From Halichondria panicea (lineage: Eukaryota; Porifera; Demospongiae; Suberitida; Halichondriidae): 64,000 nucleotides of DNA. A program made the translations under genes and the position numbers. The DNA is taken from assembly GCF_963675165.1 (NCBI RefSeq), contig NC_087380.1:6022071-6086070 (forward strand), read 5' to 3'. The notes under the pieces were generated by a model. It worked only from the letters and a program-made list of their open reading frames with translations, did no database searches and was not told the DNA's origin. Shown here in pieces: positions 51,974-64,000 of the stretch (its first letter is position 1; the number at the start of each line of letters is the position of its first letter).

Positions 51974-53804
51974 AGCAGCTGCGATATATTAACTGTAGTC
52001 CCTATATAAATGTGCGTGTAGCTGATGTGTGGAGTGTATCCTGTGCCAGCACCTATTATGTGAGGGTCATGCATGACTGCATGTAACCACACACTTTCAT
52101 ATTCCTCCTAAACAGAAACCTATTTGAAACAGATTGGATTCATTTTCTGAATGATAGTATAGACTATCTTTGAATATCAAGGCCTTTCCTTACGTACCTT
52201 TTGTCACGGTCAATAGTATCCTCCTTGTTCAAAGTTGCCTGGGAATTGTTAGATCATGCGTGATCAGAGCTACTAACTTCCACCAACCCTTTCTAAGTTT
52301 TCCCGTTTCAGTATTTAATCTCCTTTTCCAATTATTATAGTAACGCTTTTCAATTACGGCTTCTATGCAGTCTTATAAGCATTCCTCTTTGCTCCCTACT
52401 TCCTACAGTATGATAATTAAAGTTTCGTTTCTGCATGAGATCCCCCCTAGTACATTGCTTGTCAATACTTCCTGCTTTGGTCGCTAAGCTGTACAAGTAG
52501 CAAATATGTCAGAGTCTTGTATTAGAATTAGATATTGCAATGCACGAGTTGTACAACTTATTGTACATGCATTTACATGTTTTGCTGCATGATTATTTTT
52601 TATGTAAAGCCGCCCCGTACGTATTGAGGGTGTTTATGTTCGTAGAGAACACAGCCAATAGGATTAATTGAGTGAGCAATGTTGAACCTTCATACAGTTT
52701 CAATCTGGGCTATTTGATAACAATTCTATGACTGCATGAAAAAACCCTAACTGCGATATTTACACTTTGTAGTGGAAGGTATGTGGATTGCAGCACTCTG
52801 CATCATCAACAACGTTTTCCTACTACATGCATTCCTGTCGTTCCCCCAGCTGTACTTGTGTGGATGCATCCTCACACGGTGACTATTCCTTGAGGGGGAA
52901 TCATGTCGTATGATATCAAGTTACGCACTGTGATGCACTGTGGATGGAAGTTTGAGATCAGACATAGCTCAATGCTTTACGTTTATTGTACACTCATGTA
53001 CTATGGCTAGAGCCCCCCCACTTTTGTGCTTTATCAACACTTGAATTACCGCGATCTGTCCATGTATTCTGCATGCATAGTTACTAGAATGATGTCATTG
53101 AATGGAAATGTGGGCAGGGCCATCTAATGCATGCTGACTGCTGAGGAAAAGTGATGATCTTTTTTTTAGGTGTTACGCTCTGGCCCTGCTCAAATAATTT
53201 GAGCCCTGCCCTTCCCAAAATCCTGGCTACGCCACTGTGTGTGTTAAAATGTTATTATAGAATGGAGCGTAAAGTGACCATTCCGAGTATAGGTTTTGCA
53301 CTTGATCATGCATGTCACAACGCACATACCATTCTGTTACTATCGACAAGTACAGTAGACACTAGACACGAACGTGTACTCAACAAGTATATCAGTATAA
53401 GGTACGTGTTATTTTAGGAATAAAACCTTCTCACGTTTGTGACTATATACTTGATCAGAATGACAGTCAGTATTATTTTACTACAATCAATGGTGTACTT
53501 ATGTTTCAATATTGTATACTGTCTCCTTTTAGCCCACAGAATCTACCTTAATTGCACCTTACAGTATGTTTTTCATTCCAGGGAATGGGCCAGTAGTGTG
53601 TTTTTGTGAGTGAAAATGCATTAGGTCTAGTTTTAAATCAACTGTTTATGTAGTTGGTGTCTGAGCTGACAATAACATAGCTGTAGTAATTTCTGGGCCA
53701 GGAAATAGAAATTCTTAGCACACAAATTTGTTCGATCTCTGTATGGATAATATTAAGTGGTTACTTCCATTATTGTGGTTAAGTATATGTATGTGATTGT
53801 GCGT

Positions 53805-53916
<112 letters not shown>

Positions 53917-54055
53917 TCTCTAGATGGTCCCCGAAGACTTTAACATCAAAATCTCATGTGCTCAAGATTCTTGGAGAGAGTGAGAAAATAGAACTGAGAC
54001 CAAGGTGCTTGGATGTGGACTCTTTCTTAAGGTATAGGGTATTATTGTAAATCTG

Positions 54056-54985
54056 GTGGATTAGCCCCCTCCTAAGAAGGGGTCCGAGCACTCTTGTCTT
54101 GTGGTCATTTCACAATGGAATGTTCCAGACCAATGGAATGTAATCATTTCCTGACCTTACGCCCCCGCGTATTTGTTACTTGTACAAAGCGTCAAGCGTA
54201 GGTATCTCTCTCTCTCTGAAGAAGGTGCTTCAATCTATTAATGTATGTGTTTTGCCTGTGGTGCTAACTCTGTGCCCAAGGACCCCTGCTTGGCTTGCTT
54301 ATGCTTCGTAGCAGCGTCTATGTTAGCCAGGCCGATTTTTAGAACTAACTCTAACCAAAAGTGTACCTGAAAACCAGTATATAAATCATGAATTATAGAC
54401 ACTGTGAACATATGTAAGACCCATAAAGGGATGGTCAGGAAACCTAAACCAACAATTGTGTGATAAAAGTCTAAGACCTTAGCTGTTTAAGGTTAGTGTT
54501 TTATTCTATTAATCACCACAAACCCACCACCTTATGTTTCTATGGAAACATTTTTGGATAAGTTGTAGTTTAGTCATTCATCTACACACGGGTATCAACA
54601 CCATTTCTTAGAAATGCTCCAATCAAAACATTTAAGTACAACTACTCACACATTTGTGGTAATCTACTCTCTAAACTAAATGAACTGCATCTCTGGAAGT
54701 AAAGTGTTTCTGCGGAAAAATTGCTTCTACCAAAAGATAGACAATTTATTAACAATACATGTGTAAAAAAATTAGACCTTAGCCAAACACTTTACTTGAA
54801 ATCTCTCCCTAAGCGAAAAGGCACCCAAAAACACACTGGAGTATGAAACAGCGTGTGTACTTATGCAAACGATTTTAATCCATGCATAATTATGTTAGCT
54901 CAACTATCCACTGATGTTATGCCAGAGTTCCAGACCTTAGCCGACAACGGTTGGTGTTTTTCCTCCCTAAGCTTTTGCTCACTAT
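54056..54985. repeat. module shared with 39185-40040 and with the start of the next unit
   Basis: Near copy of the module behind gene D, but without the two nested insertions found there at about 40043-40907. It joins unit 7 at about 54985 (CTCACTATATGTAAGGTCG). Confidence 0.7.
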
Positions 54986-55036
54986 ATGTAAGGTCGTACT
55001 TTGGGAGTTCCTCCAGTTCCAACTCTAACACTATAC

Positions 55037-55056
55037 GCTAACCCTAACCCTATTAG
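55037..55056. repeat. short interstitial telomere-like tract, unit 7
   Basis: CTAACCCTAACCCTATTAGG, as in units 4 and 5. Confidence 0.7.
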
Positions 55057-56544
55057 GCCACTGTGATATACTAACTGCATGTGTAGTCCCTAGTGTATCC
55101 TGTGGCTACATGTATGACTGCATGTAGTCACACACTTTCATATTCCTCCGGACCTAAACTGCAACTTGTTTGGGATTTATTTTCTGTATGTATAGTATAT
55201 AGACTAGGTCATTTTTAGTTTGATAATGGTTTGTGTGTGTATATGCATTATGCTTCAACGGCCTTCAATTTCAATTATTATTGACTCTTTTCCAAGAAAC
55301 GGTTGTTACCAAGGATTTTCCTTATGTACCATTTGTCACGGTTCAATAGTACATCCTCCTTGTTCAAACAGCTGATAGTTGCCTGGGAAATTGTTAGGTC
55401 ATACATGATCAGAGCCCACATGTTGTACTCCTTAATTTTCAATTACGGCTTCCATGCAGTCCTCTTTGCTCCTTACTTCCTACAGTATCATTTCTGCATG
55501 AGATCCCCCTTGAGTACATTGCTTGTCAATATTTCCTGCTTTGGTCGCTAAGCTAAGCTATACAAGTGGCAAATGTGTCAGTGTCTTGTGCATTAGAATT
55601 AGATTTTGCAATGCACGAGAGCAATGTATCAAATAATGCCATTGGAGTGACGTGAGGTCCGCAGGCCCTGAGGGCAATCTGCATTACATTGCTCCAGTGC
55701 TATAGTATTTGGTGGTCAGGCAACAATTTTCATTACGATCTGAGCTCAATGATAGCCAATAGACAAGTTATAAGCATTGTGTCATATCGAGTCTGGTGTA
55801 AATGGTGTTTGATAAATTACGCTTCTGTGAAGTAGCTACGTAGATCTAGGTATTATAATGAAGTGTCAATATCAGAAGCCATATACGTCCACCATTAGGA
55901 AGCAGCCAAAAAATGAGCAGAATGTTGTGGTCTATCATTAAGACGCCATAACTTATTGTACATACATTTACATGTTTTGCTGCGTGATTATTTTTTTTAT
56001 GTAAAGCCCCGTACGTATTGAGGGTGTTTATGTTTGTAGAGAACACAGCCAGGACAATTTATTTGAGTGCAATGTTGAACCTTCAATCTGTTCGATAATA
56101 ATTGTATGACTGCATGAAAAGCCCTAACTGCGATATTTACATTACGTATAGTGGAAGGTATGTGGATTGCAGCACTCATCATCAACAATGTTTTCCTACT
56201 ACATTCTTGTCGTTCCCCCAGTTGCACTTGTGTGGATGCGTCCTCGCATGGTGACTATTCCTTGAGGGGGGATCATGTCGTATGATATCAAGTTACGCAC
56301 TGTGATGCACTGTGGGTGGAAATTTGAGATCAGATATAGCTCAATGTTTTACGCTTATTGTACCTCGTTATATCCTAACACTTTTAATCAAGGCTATTTT
56401 ACACCAATGTTTTTCAAGCAATTTTAAGCCAATGTTAGGATATATAGTTACTTTGGTGGGGCACCAAGAGAATACATGTACAGGTTGTAGTTGAGGCAGC
56501 ACTCACTCAAATTTTTTTATTATTATTAATTGCTCAATTATATA

Positions 56545-56702
56545 CAGTGGAACCCCTCTATAACAGACAACTTTGGGGAACAATGTTTTGGCCTTTATAC
56601 AGATTTGTAGAGGTTGTTTTGTACACAAACAGTTCATTTGGGACTGGGTGCCTGGCCATTATATAGCAACTGGCCTTTAATTATTCGGAGGTGGTTCCAC
56701 TG
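56545..56702. mobile_element. pogo/Tigger-like MITE, unit 7
   Basis: CAGTGGAACCCCTCTATAAC...GGTGGTTCCACTG with TA flanks, same place as in units 2, 4 and 5. Confidence 0.75.
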
Positions 56703-59700
56703 TAACTCTACCATGCATGCAGCTAAAGGATGCAATTGCACGAGGACGAAGCTCTATACATACAATGTACAAACAAACTGTTATGCGATGATGGAGACGG
56801 ATAGGATATAGGGAGGATTGTTAACGAGGAAGTATTTATTATGGTCATGTGCATGAGGGGAAAGCGACTTTACCTTGTTCACTATTTTATTTCTCTTGAA
56901 GGTGAAATTATACATTTATCCTTTGATATGGGGACTATGGCTTAGAGAACCGCATGATATTGAGAAGAACTTAGAGGCTTAAAATTTAATATCAAGGATT
57001 CTGTTTGTATACAGCTTAATCACTTAAACCACCATGCACCCATCAGCTGATTTTGTACAACCATACAAATGAAGGGCATGATTCAGGTGCACACACACAC
57101 CACAAGGTGCATGCTATTTCGCTGAATAAATTTACTCCCTGAAAGTAATTAGCGTAAATTGGAAATCCCATATCCTAGCTCATAGTATCACGTACACCAC
57201 CTGTTCCGGACCCCGAAATAGTAGATCAATTGCTGTTTTGGCATCTGTTTAGTAGGCATGCTTCATTGCTCATGTTACAACTTTCACCTTGATCCATCAT
57301 GTGACCTATTCGACCGTGAATATGTGTTCATTTAATTGATTGCCACTTTTGTACTAGGGAAAAACCCCAACTTTCATATTGTGTACGTACATGCATGTAA
57401 TGTGAATCCCCTGAGCTGCCTGGCTTGTGTTTCTAAAGGAGAATTTCCGGTCCCTTGAGATGAACAGACATGTGTAGTGTTTCACAAAACCTCAAAGTGC
57501 CCCCTACTCTAGACTAGTAATAGGGATTCACGACTCAAAAGTATGCTCCATGGATGGTCATTTAGCTGTGCACCGGAACCCATGGAATTAATGACGTGTG
57601 TTGATAATTAATCCTTTCGATACACATGCTTAATTAACTCTCTGTAAAAACAAACATTAAATAGGGATGTTATATCAAGTTGTTCAATTTTCCTGGTTGC
57701 CATTTAAGGGAAGATGAGCCACCCCCTCCAGTACCTGTACTAACTCGGATTATTAAGTTACCTACATATCGATCCGGCTTAGTTGTCTAATTGGAGGAAT
57801 TCCCATTAATTATTTGGAAGCCATTGCTTTTAAGTTTATTCCTAGAGCGCTTCTAAGAATACATTTAATAAGTACCTTTTGTTTACATTATTATAGTGCG
57901 CGTGTTCAGTGCAAATAGAATCATTATTATGACTTGTTTTGCATGCTGTATATGGATACTATACAATATTGTCTCTTTATGGACCTCTATAGGGCTGACT
58001 GTATTATGCAACTTGCATGCCGGTGGTCTACTGGGGGGAGGGGGATATGCTTACTTATCATTGTTCTACATCAAATAATTTCATACCAGGAAAGATGCAA
58101 CATTAACGATATTCAATACTTTATTGTATATAGAGTAAATAAACAATTTGTGCCGTATGAAGGAAGTTAATTAGTTAATGACTCACCCTACAGGGGATGT
58201 GATTGTGATTGGTTGTTTTTGCTGTTGGCGTTTCATCACAGCTTTCTGGAACAAGGAAAAGAAGTATCGACAGTTTCCTCCCTTTTTGATGCAAACTTTT
58301 TGTTTACTTGTTTGTTAAATGCATGGTATGGTAATAGGTATCTTTGCTATCAATACGTAATTACATGCTTGAGTGAATCTAGTTAACATTTAATGAGTCA
58401 ATTGTTATTTTGCCTATATAGTAAGTATATTTAATTCATAAAGTTCTGAATTGTCTGTATGAATTGGTAAAAAAAAAAAGATGAATCTTACAACTATGTA
58501 CATAAGCTATTTTAATGTTTCATCTTTATTTTGCGTGCTCATGCATGTATGCGCGCACAACTCACATACGTTGCTTAAGATTTCATTCCCAACTCCATTG
58601 CAGTATAAAATTATGGTTGCATGCATGGTCATTTTCCGTGGTCACCTCAACAACGTATGGAGTGTGATGATGTTATTTTGTTGACATCAAATGGCTTCTT
58701 CCTATTTAAACTAATCCAACTACTTAAACATGCCCCCTACTAGACTAGTAATAGGGATTCACGACTCAAAAGTATGCCGCATGATCATCTAACTGTGCAC
58801 CGGAACCCATGGAATTAAGATATGAACTGACGTGTGTATACAGTGTATTAGTTAATACTTTCGATACACATACTTAATTAACTCTCTGAAAAAACAAACA
58901 TTACATAGGGATGTTATCAATAATTTTCCTGATTGTCATTTCGAAAGATGAGCCACCCCTTCAGTACCTGTACTGATTATGTGATTTGTTTACGTGGTTC
59001 TTTGTGCATGCTTTTTGTTTCTATTTTTAAACTCATGAATGTATACATGTTTTGATGAAGTAACAGTATCCATACTTAATGTTTGTAATAAATGTAATTG
59101 AATATCTATCCATCCGGCTAGTTTAATTGAGCAATCTGAAGTATTATAATTGTTTACGTATAATACCTGTGTGTTAAAATGTTATTATAGAATGTACCGT
59201 AAAATGACCATTCCGAGTATAGGTTTTGCACTTGATCATGCATGTCACAACGCACATACCATTTTGTTACTATTGACAAGTACAGTATAGACACTAGACA
59301 CGAACGTGTACTCAACAAATATATTTGCATTTCACAGTATAAGGTACGTGTTATTTGTAGGAATAAAACCTTCTCACGTTTGTGACTATATACTTGATCA
59401 GAATGACAGTCAGTATTATTTTACTACAATCAATGGTGTACTTGTGTTTCAATATTGTAAATACTGTCTCCTTTTAGCCCTTTTTTGCAGGACTAAAAAG
59501 AGCTACTTTAGAAAAACTACAGAATCCACCTTACCCCTTACAGTATGTTTTTCATTCCAGGGAATGGGCGAGTAGTGTGTTTTTGTGAGTGAAAATGCAT
59601 TAGGTCTAGTTTTAAATCAACTGTTTATGTAGTTGTTTATGTAGTTTATGTAGTTGGTGTCTGAGCTGACAATAACATAGCTGTAGTAATTTCTGTAGTA

Positions 59701-60329
59701 ATTTCTGGGCCAGGAAATAGAAATTCTTTTATTTTAAAATTTAACATCAAAATCTTACGTGCTCAAGATTCTTGGAGAGAGTGAGAAAATATAACTGAGA
59801 CCAAGGTGCTTGGATGTGGACTCTTTCAGGTATAGGGTATTATTGTAAATCTGGTGTAATGCAGTAGTTAACAGCCGATTCAGTTTGTTGGAGATTTTTA
59901 ACAAAAACTCTTTTCACTTTGCCTGATGTACTTTGTTCAAGAGAACTGTGTACGTGTTATTGCAGTAAGTTTACTCGTAAATGTCATAGAAACATATTGT
60001 TTGTTTATAAAGTCAACATTTTCATAAATAAAGCGGTGAAGTACAAGTACATAAAAAAATATAACCAAGTAGTCTAATTATGTTCACAGAACACAACAAA
60101 TAGTACAGAAAATCTATACAACGACAATATACATCATTATACTCTTGTCGTTCATTCAGACTAATATAGTCAAGTGATTTCGATGGCTTGATCATTTTAA
60201 AACCTAAATTTTTTAATCTCACTAAATTTGTTACTATTCAAAAATGGAATTTACCTGTGTGTTTAATTCGTCTAAATTTCAACTTTATCTAATATAGAAT
60301 GGCGAGGGTCTTTTTTTGTTCCTCTTGTA

Positions 60330-61341
60330 CTACTGAAAGTAAGTGTAAGCGGGGGAATCGATGCCTAGGCGAGTGTTAACCCACTGGATTGTAGTGATCA
60401 TGTTTGTTGTTGGGAGGTTCAATTCTTCTGTTAAGCTAGCGGTGTTGAGGACATCTGTATAGAGGTTTCGTGCAACGTAGGGGTAATGTTTGCACCCGGG
60501 GCGTAGTATGATAGAGGGGGTTAGGACCACACGGTTACAGGGGGCGGAGGAGTTACATTCACAATGCTGCTGGGCCAACTGTGGATGGGAACAAGCAATT
60601 TTATAATCATGTTAGTTTCTTTTCTTTACTTAGTATAGTAAAGAAAGCTGTATAATTATTGTTTAGGATTAATGCACTTTCTATGAGTATTTTTTAGGGT
60701 ATTATTTTTCACCACTGTTTTGTAATCGCTAAGCACAGCTGAGATGAGATCATCAACTCCTTGCATTTGATCTCGTGGCTCGTCTTGAAGCTGATTGGCT
60801 GATTGCGAAGCCAGTCTGGCCAGATCAGCATATCCTTGGAGCGCGGCCATCGAATTCCAAATGTTGTTGCTGTTGCTATCTGTGATCTCTGGTGTGCTGC
60901 ACTGGTGTTCTGGATCAATCTGTAACAAGGAAGATGAAGGTTAATTAACTAGCTCTACATGTGGTTGTTTAATGTTTATTTTAACCTAGACTTACTATAG
61001 CCACTTACGAAATTTCTGTAGCTTCTTTGCACAATTTTGCTGTAATCATCGAGCAGAAATAATCCTTCAAGCAGATAGCCAGCAGCCACTGCAAACTCGG
61101 GACCTTCGCCAGGTGCACTGCAGTTGAACCCTGAGGCTGAGAGCTGAGATTGAGCGATAGCAGCAGGTTCTTGTGTGGGCGTTGAATTGGTGGGGCTCGT
61201 AGTGTTGTAGCTTTCAGCTATGCTTTCAGTTGTGTTTGTGATCAGCTCTCCTGCACTTTCTGTGTTTGGTAGCGGTGCTGCAATGGCTCCACATAATGCA
61301 GACAGCACAAAAGCAAAGCATATGATAAGGTTGGCATTCAT
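60330..61341 (-). CDS. secreted six-cysteine protein, array copy F (262 aa)
   Basis: Exons are 61341-61009, 60919-60713 and 60578-60330, with introns of 89 and 134 bp, phase 0. It has the same five-residue exon-2 deletion as copy B and nearly identical coding sequence, but keeps cysteine 74 and has Thr for Ala in exon 3 (LNTASL). All six mature cysteines and the signal peptide are present. Its surroundings match those of copy B for several kilobases, so B and F come from one recent duplication or conversion. Confidence 0.85.
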
Positions 61342-61443
61342 GATTGGATTGGGGTTGTTGAAGAACTTTCTGTTTTTTCACTTCTTCACAAGTAATTTGC
61401 AAGATTGTAAAGTTTTCATGCTCTTCCATGACAAAGAAACTCT

Positions 61444-61451
61444 TATTTATA
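61444..61451 (-). promoter_or_regulatory. TATA box of copy F
   Basis: TATAAATA on the minus strand, 103 bp before the start codon. Confidence 0.55.
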
Positions 61452-61783
61452 CAGATCTAGAGAAACCTTTCCAGTAGAGCTGCTAGAACCTGGAAATGAA
61501 ATGCGATTCTTCTATGAGCTAGTATCTATGCTAGAATCGCCACAAAAACAGGTTTACAGAAGCGATACACGATCTGTCTAATAAGTGGGCGGGCTCATTT
61601 GCCTACAATTAATAATGACATCATTATTATTTGAGCATGCGCAGTGAGCTAGCTAGTGAAGCCCTCCACATCATTGAGAGCAGAGCATATCTTCTCTTAG
61701 GAAAATGAATTGTTGATCAGAATCATGTGATTAAATTATTGTGAATTTCCCAAAATGTGCCTCCTTTAGCGGCCAGCCACTCG

Positions 61784-61817
61784 ACCCCAATCCAATCATG
61801 AATGCCAACCTTATCAT
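61784..61817 (+). other. 34-bp inverted gene-start fragment, unit 7/8 junction
   Basis: Identical in sequence and context to the fragment at 23638-23671, so the junction was copied with the surrounding units. Confidence 0.9.
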
Positions 61818-64000
61818 GTATGACTGCATGTAGCCACACACTTTCATATTCCTCCTAAACAGCAACCTATTTGAAACAGATTGGGATTCATTTTCTGTAT
61901 GTATAGTATAGACTATGTTTGATAATACCAAGGCCTTTCCTTACGTACCTTTTGTCACGGTCAATAGTATCCTCCTTGTTCAAAGTTGCCTGGGAATTGT
62001 TAGATCATGCGTGATCAGAGCCCCACGTGTACATTTTAAATACTTATTTTTCCCAAATGCTCGTCTTTCAACTTTCAATTGTTTTCCTTACTAACTTTCA
62101 CCAACCCTTTCTTCACTTAACCCTTTCTAAGTTTTCCCGTTTCAGTATTTAATCTCCTTGTTCCAATTATTATAATAACGTACTGCTTTTCAATTACGGC
62201 TCCCACAATCTTAGCATATCCTCTTTGCTCCCTACTTCCTACAGTATGATAAATAAAGTTTCATTTCTGCATGAGATCCCCCCTTGAGTACATTGCTTGT
62301 CGTTATTTCCTGCTTTGGTCGCTAAGCTGTACAAGTAGCAAATGTGTCAGTGTCTTGATTAGAATTAGATATTGCAATGCACAGTTGTACAACTTATTGT
62401 ACATGCATTTTTACATGTTTTGCTGCGTGATTGTAAAGCCCTGTACGTATTGAGGGTGTTTATGTTTCGTAGAGAACAGAGCCAATACGATTAATTGAGT
62501 GAGCAATGTTGAACCTTCACACAGGCTATTTGATAACAATTGTATGACTGCATTAAAACCTCTAACTGTGATATTTACACTTCGTAGTGGAAGGTATGTG
62601 GATTGCAACACTCATCATCAACAACGTTTTCCTACTACATTCCTGTCGTTCCCCCAGCTGCACTTGTGTGGATGCATCCTCACACGTTGACTATTCCTTG
62701 AGGGGGAATCATGTCGTATGATATCAAGTTACGCACTGTGATGCACTGTGGATGGAAGTTTGAGATCAGACATAGCTCAATGCTTTACGTTTATTGTACA
62801 CTCGTGTACTTAGTTGTATTATAACACTTTATGGTATTTTACACCAACGTTTTTTCAAGCATTTTAGCCAATATTATTAGGATACTTTGGTGCATGGGGC
62901 ACCAAGAGAATACAGGTTGTAGTTGAGGCATTCACTAGCAATTAACTGCTCAATGATACATAACTCTACCATACAGCTAAGCATGCAAATACGTGTAACT
63001 GCACGAGGACCTAAACAATGAAGCTCTATATAAGTACAATGTATAACAAACTGTTATGCAATGACGGAGACGGATGGGATAGGGGAGGATTGTTAACGAG
63101 GAAGTATAATTATGGTCATGTCCATGAGGGGAAAACGACTTTACCTTGCTCGCTGTTATATTTCTCTTGAAGGGGATCGGAGATTTCCCTTGAGATGAAC
63201 ACATGCACATGTGTAGTGTTTCACAAGAGCTCAGAGTGCCCCCTACTAGACTAGTAATAGGGATTCACGACTAAAAAGTATGCATGATCATCTAACTGTG
63301 CACCGGAACCCATGGAATTAAGATATGAACTGACGTGTGTACAGTGTATTAGTTATTGATAATTAATACTTTCGATACACATACTTAATTAACTCTCTGA
63401 AAAAACAAACATTACATAGGGATGTTATCAATAAAGTTGTTTAATTTTCCTGATTGTCATTTCGAAAGATGAGCCACCCCCTCCAGTACCTGTACTGATT
63501 ATGTGATTTGTTTACGTGGTTCTTTGTGCATGCTTTTTGTTTCTATTTAGACTCATGAATGTATACATGTTTTGATGAAGTAACAGTATCCCATACTTAA
63601 TGTTTGTAATAAATGTAATTGAATCTATCCATCCGGCTAGTTTAATTGAGCAATCTGAAGTATTATAATTGTTTACGTACCTGTGTGTTAAAATGTTATT
63701 ATAGAATGGAGCGTAAAGTGACCATTCCGAGTATAGGTTTTGCACTTGATCATGCATGTCACAATGCACATACCATTCTGTTACTATCGACAAGTACAGT
63801 AGACACTAGACACGAACGTGTACTCAACAGGTATATCAGTATAAGGTACGTGTTATTTTAGGAATAAAACCTTCTCACGTTTGTGATTATATACTTGATC
63901 AGAATGACAGTCAGTATTATTTTACTACAATCAATGGTGTACTTATGTTTCAATATTGTAAATACTGTCTCCTTTTAGCCCACAGAATCTTACCTTGCAC
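61796..64000. repeat. array unit 8, cut by the window end
   Basis: Near-identical to unit 3 from 23650 to about 25850. If it follows unit 3, a further gene copy would lie on the minus strand beyond 64000. Confidence 0.8.

Larger units (their letters stand above)
54986..61795. repeat. array unit 7 (carries gene copy F)
   Basis: The front resembles units 4 and 5 (TAACTGCATGTGTAGTCC). From about 56000 onward it follows unit 2 at an offset of about 38.13-38.17 kb, including the jump to CCCCCTACTAGACTAG at about 58732 and the inverted gene-start fragment at its end. It is therefore a mosaic of two unit types. Confidence 0.8.

Overview
The window is eukaryotic DNA. Genes are split by short GT-AG introns (about 70-340 bp), intergenic DNA is AT-rich, and miniature transposons, short (TTAGGG)n-type tracts and large tandem duplications are common. 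A demosponge such as Amphimedon queenslandica is my best guess from base composition, tiny introns and repeat style. That is inference; no marker gene settles it.

Layout. (1) 1-2037: one plus-strand gene with five coding exons for a secreted protein of 383 residues with a furin-type site. (2) 2038-4140: no gene found. (3) 4141-6045: a decayed minus-strand Ty3/gypsy-type retrotransposon, with a gag having a SCAN-like capsid segment and Glu/Arg/Gln-rich repeats, a damaged zinc knuckle, then the end of reverse transcriptase and the start of RNase H. It is interrupted by a foldback and a 46-bp tandem repeat. (4) About 6600-64000: an array of about eight related units of 2.5-12 kb. Six units carry one minus-strand, three-exon gene for a secreted, glycosylated protein of 262-268 residues with six mature cysteines (copies A-F). 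Copy C is frameshifted, unit 6 has lost the gene, and unit 8 runs off the window. The rest of each unit, upstream and downstream of the gene, has no convincing coding region.

All introns in the window-start gene and in the array gene fall between codons (phase 0). Both proteins have a signal peptide ending before Ala-Pro-Val/Leu-Pro and helix-like exon segments. In both, exon 3 opens with a Cys-Glu / N-glycosylation sequon / Cys cluster. I infer that they may be distantly related secreted ligands with a cytokine-like gene architecture. I recognise no named family.

The array is a mosaic. Units 2+3 recur as units 7+8 about 38.15 kb away almost unchanged, and units 4 and 5 are close sisters. 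Presence or absence of small insertions gives a relative history: a 209-bp MITE in intron 2 of copies D and E, a pogo-like MITE in units 2, 4, 5 and 7, a 380-bp CAGTGGCG element in unit 3, and tiny palindromes with 9-bp target duplications.
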